Part shown: piece by piece, positions 52,201-61,200 of the stretch
How positions within the stretch are numbered: position 1 is the stretch's first letter
Layout: every line of letters begins with the position of its first letter
NCBI GenBank assembly: GCA_958299035.1
Contig: CATQJL010000001.1
Coordinates: 47,618,444 to 47,682,443 of the forward strand
Reading direction: 5' to 3'
DNA from: Cylicocyclus nassatus
Lineage: Eukaryota; Nematoda; Chromadorea; Rhabditida; Strongylidae
DNA length: 64,000 nt
Notes under the pieces: model-generated
What the model saw: the letters and a program-made list of their open reading frames with translations, nothing else
What the model was told of the DNA's origin: nothing
Databases searched by the model: none
Translations under genes and position numbers: made by a program

Positions 52201-55200
52201 CTTGTGCAAGTTTTTATTGACGGAAAAATTGAAGTAATCAGTCTTGTTATGCTGTTCTGTGTATATTCTGTTATTTCTAATCATAATTTCCATATCAAGA
52301 AAGTTACAATTACCATTACTTAAGTGTGTGCTTTCTAAAATATTGTTATATGTATTATCTAGCATGTTCAAAACGCGGTCACTTTGATTATGAATAATCT
52401 ATAAGTGATCCATATATCTAAAAGTTTGAACAAAAGAGCCATATACATATTCTAAGTACGAAAGCATTGAATCTGCCAAAACGAGCATTGCCATCTTGTG
52501 GTACGCCTATCTTTTGTTTGAAAATGTTTTGTCTAATTTTTCTATAACTGTTATCAAGCAAATATTCTAACAAAGCACAACTTAAGGTGGCAAATTGGTA
52601 CCGCATATTATTGAGTGCATCTTGATGAGCTGATTCCAAATCTACTTTCCATATCTGCGATGCCGTTATCTGCAAAAGTTATGAGCGGCCGAAAATGTGA
52701 AGTTATTGGGTTTCAATGCATAATGTGCTTCAAAACCAACCTGTTTGACTAGCATGATATAGTGTACTGATTTCAGGGAATGCTCACATTCTAGGAAAAT
52801 ATAAATAATCTTAGACAATAATTTTCGAGGTATGGCGCTGTATATTTGCCAAATTTGGACTTCTCATTGCTCATAGCTTTTACCAAAGAACTGTAGTTGC
52901 TTTTTAGCTATTCAAATACACTTATTTGTATTTCTTTTGAATGTGAGTATTCCTTAAAATCAGTACACTCAATATTATGCTAGTCATGCACTTCCAAGTT
53001 GGATTTTAAAGCATATTATGCATTAAAACCCCAATAACTTCACATTTTCAACCTTTCATAACCTTTTTCCAGATAACGGCATTGCAGATGCGGAAGGTAG
53101 ATTGGAATCAGCTCATCAAAGGCGCTCTGGTGTACGCGATTCATTCCAGTTCGCCACCTTAAGTTGGGAGTCGTTCACTGTTAAGAGATAAATGATATAT
53201 TACATTTGATAGCTTCGTTGTCCACTGTTGTCTCTAGAGTTTAGAATAGTAAACAGTTCTGCCACTGCAAGTTATGTATGTACTACTACTATTTTTGAAG
53301 CAAATTTCACTACTTTAATAAGATTATGTAGAACTAGCTGGCTTACCCGGCTTCGCCCACCCCTGTCATAACACTATGATAAAACTCTTACTCCTACCCC
53401 TGCACAGCCTTTCCCTGTGCCCACTTCTACATACCAACTCCCTATCTCGCTGTGTTAGTTATAGCATGCTCAATTATCCCTGTGCGAATTCCCAGCCCCG
53501 TGGTTTAAAATTTACAAAAAATCGACAAAGTCGATAAAATCATTGGGTAACTCCAAAAACTAAAATTGTATTCGTAATTAGCATGCTCGATTACCCCCTG
53601 TGCCAAACTTTACAAAAAATAGACAAAAATCGATAAAATCGATATCGGTCGATGACGAAAAGTAGCCTATGACACCCGCCCCGCACTGAGGTGTACGTGT
53701 GCAAAGTTTGGTCCGGATCGGTTCAGAAATAGAATTTTCTATTCGGAACATACATACAGACATACAGACAGACAAACAGACATTCAATTTTAGATATAAA
53801 ATGAGGATATGGGGAATATTAGTAAACACGTTGGTAAAATCTCCCGAGAAAAGTCGTAGCTTGGAAATGTTTGTATCATTGTAGACCAACATGTTTCAAG
53901 ACTATTTTTATTATGTCGAACTATCGTGACGCATAATAAATACTATATATACGCATAATAAATATACGCATAATTTCTTCAGATAAAAATTGCATACTAC
54001 TATTTGAAGCTCCTGTTATAAACCTAAATTACTGGTGTTAATGTAGTTTAGGTAACCAATAAATGGAACAATAGGATTGTTTTTAGTTTTGAATTCAAAT
54101 TGCGCATAAACTTTGAATGTTTAGTTATTGTACTGTTAAGGTTGGTATTAGGAATATAATTGCGGTCGACCGAAAATTGCTGGTATCTTCTATTCTCATT
54201 TCTCGCATGAGAAAGGTCAAGTAAAAACTTACAGTCTTAGTCTTACAGTCTTACAGCTTACAGTCTTCTTCAACCCGGAGTAGGCGAAACATTCAAGTGG
54301 GGCAGCAGCCACCGCCACTGGCTTAGCGAGATAGATTAAAATGAAGAGACACAGATGCAAAGCGGCGCGAATCGTTGCAAAGCGGTCTCCCACGTCCAAT
54401 TTTTGCCTAAACTTAGGTGAACCTTACTGCAAATTATACCATAATTTGAGCTAGCCTTATCAAATGGACAGAATTGAAGAAATTTTGGATTTTTTTGATT
54501 TCACGGATAGGAAGTATACAGTTAACTAACATAGAATTGTAATGTATAAGTCTGTTATTATTGTTGAGAAAATGTCTGCATAATACTTACTTAGATTCTT
54601 AGATGGTACTGAGGTCCTCACGTGACGTGCGGACCTCAGTACAAAAGTTTCCACTGATCCCTGTCCGTCGCTCCGGGCATCCACGATCTTCTCGGTCGTC
54701 GTCGGTGGCTGCGTCCACAACTTCCGGAGGCGAAAATCGTATCCAGCTGCTTTCTCAGTTGGTCCATCCGTTCCACGAACACGTCTTCCCATCTCGTATG
54801 GTCTTCCTCGGGGACATTTGGATCCGCGAGGAATCCACTCAGATGCTCTCAGTGTCCATCTACCGTCTGTTCTTCTCATGATGTGACCGCCCCATCGATG
54901 TTTCGCTTTCGCAACGTATTCCGCTGTGTTACGAAGACGGGGCATTCTTCTCATATCCGTACTGCGAAGTCCGACTAGATGTTTGTGTCGGGTCATCTTC
55001 AGAAGACTGAGTTCGAGCGCTCTGCAGGTGGTCTGTAGAGCTTTCGATGTGGCTAGTTCTCAGCCCAGGTTTTCGCTGCGTAACAAAGCGCCGGGAGAAC
55101 GGTTAAGTCGAACAGGTGGGCACGAAGCTCTAGGTCCGTCGGTTGATCGGTGGCTTCCTTCAAAGCCCCAAATCGGTTCAGACCGCTCTTCTTCTTCTGT

Positions 55201-58200
55201 TAAGTTCTTCCCTCAAGTCGTTCTCGTTCATCGAACGTCCGAGATACACGTAAGAAGACGTCTCCGTGATAGAAGTGCCTTCCAATTCCATTTTTACATC
55301 TTCGCAAAGGGCGTTCTTCATGAACTGAGTCTTCTTCCGGTTGATTCGCAATCCGATCTTCTTCCCTACTTCATCAGTTCCTTCAGCATCGTCTCTGCTT
55401 CAGTGATACTGCTCGAAAAGAGAACAATGTCGTCCACAAAACGAAGGTTCGACAGGAACTTCCCATCAACTCGTATGCCTCTCTCGTTCCAGTCCAGTGA
55501 CTTCATCACCCACTGCAAGGCCGTGGTGAACAGCTTCGGCGAAATTGTCTCGCCTTGTCGGACCCCCTTTCCAATTGGAATGGTCAAGGGGCGATGAAAC
55601 AGCTGCATCGTCGTTGTACGGTCCTTATAGTAGTCGGCTAGTATCCTCACATAAGCTGGGTCCACTCCTTGATCAACTCGCAAACAGGATGGTATTGGTT
55701 TCGACACTTCAAAGGCTTTCTCGTAGTCGACGAACGTTAGGACGAAAGGCAGTCGGTACTCCCGGCAGACTTCTATGACCCTCGAAGCCGTCTGGATGTG
55801 GTCCATGCAACTGAATTCTTTGCGAAGCCCAGCTTGCTCTTGGGTTGGGCTTCATCCAGTGTCCTAGATATGTGGACGAGCATAATCTTCGTGAAAAGCT
55901 TGTACCGCACACTCCATATTGGACAGTAGTTTCGAAGTAATCTCGTTCACCTTTCTTGAAAAAAAAAGACGGTTTTTGACGCTCTCCACTGGTCGAAATT
56001 TTTCTAGTAGTGCAGCCAGCGGTACATGGTATTCTCAGAGGTCCCTTTGGCATTTCTTGAGACTTCGTCTTCCTTCGGCTGCTTCCAGTATCTTGGCTCT
56101 GTACTTTCTTAGATCCTTCTGCAAAGCTGTTTTGCAACTGGCGTTGACTATCAGTCACTCGAGATGGGTTGCATTCGGATTCTGCCTCAGAAACCTTCTT
56201 CTTTGGAGCAATTCCTTGGTGATCTTTGAAATACGTTCGAAGTTCTTCTCAGAAGTCACCGAGGCGCACTCTCCGCAGGCTCGCAATCCTTTCAGAAGCC
56301 GGTCGTAGTCGTACGCTAGGTCCTCCTCGATAGGCCAGCCACAGCTTGATATAAGGTCTTCCAGCCTGTTACCGTCGTAAACGACTTCCTTCCTTCTCGC
56401 GGCACTGTAACAGACTTTCTTTTCCAGCCTTTGGCTGAGTCGTATCTTCGCTCAAAGGAGGCGGTGATCGGAGCCACTGCAGAAGGATGGAACTACTGAG
56501 ACATCGAGCAAGCTCCATCTTCGGTTAGTGAGAATCTGGTCGATCTTCGCGTGAGTCGTTCCGTTGGGCGATTCCCATGTCCACCGGCGATGTTCTTTCT
56601 TCACAAAGATGGATTTTCCATGGAAAAGTCTTGCGGCGGAGAGAAGCTCAACAAGACGGTTGTCGTTTTCGTTCCGGAGCCCCTATCCAGACTTACCGCT
56701 ATATTCCTTTTCTAGTGCCATCCCGATTTTCGCATTGAAGTCGCCCACAACATAATTGTAGAAGGAGTAAGTTTCAAGTTTCCTCTTTTGCTAACCTCGG
56801 CATTTGATTTCGATGTGTTAGTAGGTTAGTAGGTTAGTAAGCCGAGCGAGGTTAGTACTTTATTAGTTAGTGGCGGCCTGATGTTTCGACTGGATCGTCT
56901 TCTTCAGAGGCCTCCTCCGCCGCTGCCGCGTAGATGTCGAATGTGGCCGTTCTCGAGTGCCACTAGTACTAATAGTACTAAAGTAGATAGTAGTTGATGA
57001 TGCTGGAGGGCGTAGTCGTAGGATGGCTACTCGGGGTGATAGGATCTCGTGCGAAACGACAAGATGGACGATAGATGGGTAAACGACAAAGCCAACCCCT
57101 CCCACGTTTTGTGATGGAACCTTCTCACCACGAATGATGAGCGTCCATTATTCATCTGTCGCACGTCCTTCTTCCTGGACTTCGTTTCTTGCAGAGCGAT
57201 GATGTGTACTCGATGCGCTCAGCAGTGTCGAGAAAAGCGTGGAGGTCGGCGTTTATAGAGACTGTCCTGGTTTGTAGGTGCAGAGCATGAGCTAGTCTCC
57301 ATGGCGTCCGGGCAGACGTGTCGTTTTTGTTCAATTCAAAAGGCGCCCTGAGGACCCTGACATCGGTCTTGCTAAAACCCGGCGCCGTAGGCGGGATCCG
57401 CTGTGCAGGGTCTGCATAATGTGTTGTGAAATGTTTGAAACATTAAGAGACTGTCTATTTTTATTTTTACCAGCAACTGTTTCAAAGAAATCCATTCAGA
57501 ATTTTCTAATCTGAGTAGATGAACGAGAAGGAGAACGAAACTTGATACCTTTGAGAAGAGAATCATGTATAGGACTATTTGAAAAGCAATATTACCTGTA
57601 ACTATAAGCTTATGATTTGGCTCTATGAAACGACTGTAACGTAAAGGCTGCTGCATGACGAAGGCGCAATATCTTCGCAATATCTATATCTACAATATCT
57701 ACGCGCGCGTCGCGTTCGCACACGCTTGACTAATATTGCCATTGCGCCTTCGTCATGCAGCAGCCTTTACACACATATGCAAGTTAAACTGATAATGTTC
57801 ATATGATCAAGAGAAGTCATAAAGTTTGTTATAATTATTTATATAGCTAGAAAATTGTTTGGTGTAATGATATATTAATCTAACGGGTAGATTTTGCTTA
57901 GTACTTCTGATTGTTATTTTGTTTTTTTACTGTTTTATTATTTACTAGCTGGCTTATCCGGCTCCGCCGTATGTTCCGGATAGAAAATTCCATTTCTTAA
58001 CCGATCCGGACCAAACTTGGCACACATACATTTCGGGCCCCGGCGGGTGTCACAGTCCACTTTTCGTTATCGACCGATGTCGATTTTATCGATTTTTTGA
58101 AAAATTTGAGCTAGGGGGCTGGAATTTGGCGGAGGGGTGTAATCGAGCATGCTGATCACCCCCACGGGGGTGATTGGCATGCTCGATTACCCCCTGTGCC

Positions 58201-61200
58201 AACTCCCAGCCCCGTAGCTCAAATTTTGCAAAAAATCGATAAAATCGACATCGATCGATAACGAAAAGTGGACTGTGACACCCGCCGGGGCCCGAAATGT
58301 ATGTGTGCCAAGTTTGGTCCGGATCGGTTAAGAAATGGAATTTTCTATTCGGAACATACGTACACACATACAGACAGACAGACAGACAGACATACAGACA
58401 AACAGACATTCAGCTTTATATATAAGATTACTCTATTTACATTGACTTTATCGAATATAGTGCTATAAAAAGAATATTTTATGCTTAAGCAACTAGTTTT
58501 GACTGTTTCGAACCGTGGCTTATCGAAGTGTTAGTAGCAGAGTATACTACAAAGAGCATATTTGAACTCAGTGGGAAGGATAAGTTGAGTATTGTTGAGT
58601 ATTATAATGTTTATGAGTGTGGAAATGTAATATTTATTTCTACTTTTTATGATTTTATATAATTGATAAAAAGACGAAATTTTGCAAATTTTGCTATTTT
58701 GCAATTTTGCAATTTTGCAAACTTTGCAGATTTCGCACTTTTGTAAGTTTTCCTTTCGCAATGTGTGAATGTTATTATTATTGTTATTATTAATATTATT
58801 TGGAAACTGCGTGGCATTGAAACGTGAATGCTTGTTGGTGATTGTAAATAAGGCTCCGTGAAGTACCACAATCATCACCTGATGTTTCTTATACTGTGAG
58901 AGTGAGAGTCCTCTTATCTCGTGCCAAAATCGAATTTACATGAAAAATTGTGCGACCATCAACTTTCTTATTTTTTTCATAATTCCATTGTCTCCGGACG
59001 TAAAATGGGAAAAATGAGCTTTTGACAAACCCTTAAAAAAACCTTAGGAATAATCTTAGCTAATATCGTGACAGCGGAGCGAGGGAAATTTTTGAAGTAT
59101 ACTTACATGGGTTATAAAAACGTGCAAGTGGCTTGTTTATTCTTTTGATTAATCAAAATATTTCTGAAATTTTGAAAATTCATTTTACCTTCATAAAAAT
59201 TTTTTTGGGGAGCGTGACTACCGCCACGCCTCCTATTTCTAGATTTGGCAGGTTATGGGCCGCAAAAATTCTAAGAAGCATCGTAAAACATTATTCGAGT
59301 GCGTGGCTAACGTAGCGTATCTTCAATTGAAAAAAAATTTGCCTCCCTTTTCCCGGACGGAAAACCTGGGACCGCCTGGAAGAGCTGAAAAAGCTCCAAT
59401 TTAACACGTTCGGACCGTTAAATCGCGCGCGGCAAAAAGAGAGTACTTTCAGTTATTAGCCAACAAAGGGACCTTAATTCGGAGATTATGTGCTACTTCT
59501 GTAATCAATACGTCAGATAAGATCCATACCCAGAGTTCTGAATGAATTCGAAGTGTTTGAATTTTGTATGAGAAGTACTTCCATGCTTTCTTGGAAGATA
59601 GGAACAAGAACTCAGTTTTTAATTGTATCCAAAACTATCTGTGTTGTACACGATACACATCGTTATTGGATCTACAGTTTTTCTCTTTGTATTTAAAGCT
59701 AAGAAAAGTTGCGACGTCGCACGCGTCGTTCGCGTTGCCGCACTTCGTTGCAACTGATATTCGATTTATCCTCATATCTACTGAATAAATATCTATGGCG
59801 CAGCTCTACAGACCCTTTCGAAAAGGAGGAGCTTAGGCCTTTGATTTGATAACCTTGGACAAAAAGAAAACCTCCTGTAAACGTTAAAAAAATCCGTCAA
59901 AGGAGCGTGCTGCACCACGTGCAGCACCGGTCCGAAACGTGTTAAAAGCTCAATTCTATTAGAAGAAATCTAAGGATACAGCGAGCTTGATGTTGAAAAA
60001 AAAACTTTTCTTTTTGCTTTTACGCCACACGTATAGTAACAGTTCAGCTCGCCCACGGAATCGTTCCCATCACAACTGTCGCTGCGTGATGTCCTGTCCA
60101 TGCTTGTCGACATCGGAAGAGGTGGTGCCTACCTGGAGTCGAATCGCCACGTTCACCGCGACCTGGCAGCACGAAACTGCCTGATCAGCTCCAAGTCGCC
60201 ACATCCACGACGCGTCACGAAGATAGGTGCGCTGCATTTCCCTCCAGAACAGAACGACGCTGACCCCGATGAAGGTGAATCGCTGCAGATTTGCAGTGCT
60301 TTGTAGAGTCGCTGTACTCGAGTTCTCATACACCTGCCACGATTTAGTGTAGTCTAGCGTGCCTTCACCTGCAATGATAGATATCTAGATTTTGCACATT
60401 CTAGCACACTAACAACACATCTCTTCACACACAAAAGAACTTTAACGAAACATCAGCGTGCTGAAAGCTTCCCTCTCATTGTTCGTATGTCCGCTATCAA
60501 AAAAGAACATGAAACTCTAATTTTCTTGTATACGATATCTCATTTCCAAAATGCGATTCTCCAAGTGTAGGAGTCCGAAGTAGAAGAATATCCTTGCTGC
60601 CGCCACCCACCTATAACCTCTTAATGATTTCATTGGCGCCTTGCACGCTTGAAGGCAGTGTCCCACCAGACTGGTTCTTGAGGTTTTTGCGAATAAGCCT
60701 TTCGATCTTGTATAACCCGCTAAACTCAAACACAAAAGACTCATGCGGTTTTTTGGACTATAAAGACATAATTCAAGGCATAATTGCAAATTCTTTGAAT
60801 GGCGACTAATGCTGAAAATATTAGATCGTTCCTAAAGTAATGTCGCTTTTTTCAAATGAACGCCACATTTCATGGAATCAAGATTTTCAAGAGATCTTAG
60901 GAGCTTTCGATGCAGCATTTCATCCTCTTTCTAATGATTGTAATTAGATTGCATAATTTTCATTGAGCTTTTGAAAAATTAACAAAATCCTCGACCCATG
61001 CTTTTTGCCATGGTCAAGTTCGGCAATTTTCTAAAATTTTTGCACCTATTCTCCGAAGAAGTACAAGTGGCAGGTAGATAGAGCAAACCCTATAGGGCAC
61101 AGCAAATTTTTTTCCTTAGCTTGCTTCTTAGAGTTTCTGGAATCAGTTTTTCAATGCCATCAAATTCCATATTTGGCCAACTCAAATCTCACAGAACAAC

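Larger units (their letters stand above)
51667..60047 (+). other. 8.4 kb rol-3 intron inside the kinase domain
   Basis: Separates the kinase hinge from the catalytic loop; phase 2 at both ends. Contents: RT remnant 52051-52577, palindromic repeat 52578-53165, repeats 53333-53800 and 57954-58430, RTE relic 54636-57400 and MITE 57641-57770. At 54228-54270 there is a short (TTACAGTC)n tract. The stretches 51667-52050, 53801-54600 and 58431-60047 show nothing else I can name. Confidence 0.8.

Noticed and set aside
54926..55597. 223-residue plus-strand open frame
   Set aside because: Antisense of the RTE reverse transcriptase, whose [11 protein letters not shown] motif shows the real strand.
48770..58409. 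Open frames with repeated [12 protein letters not shown] cysteine blocks
   Set aside because: Produced by the (TGTC)n tract of a repeat; they appear in three copies and carry no conserved protein.
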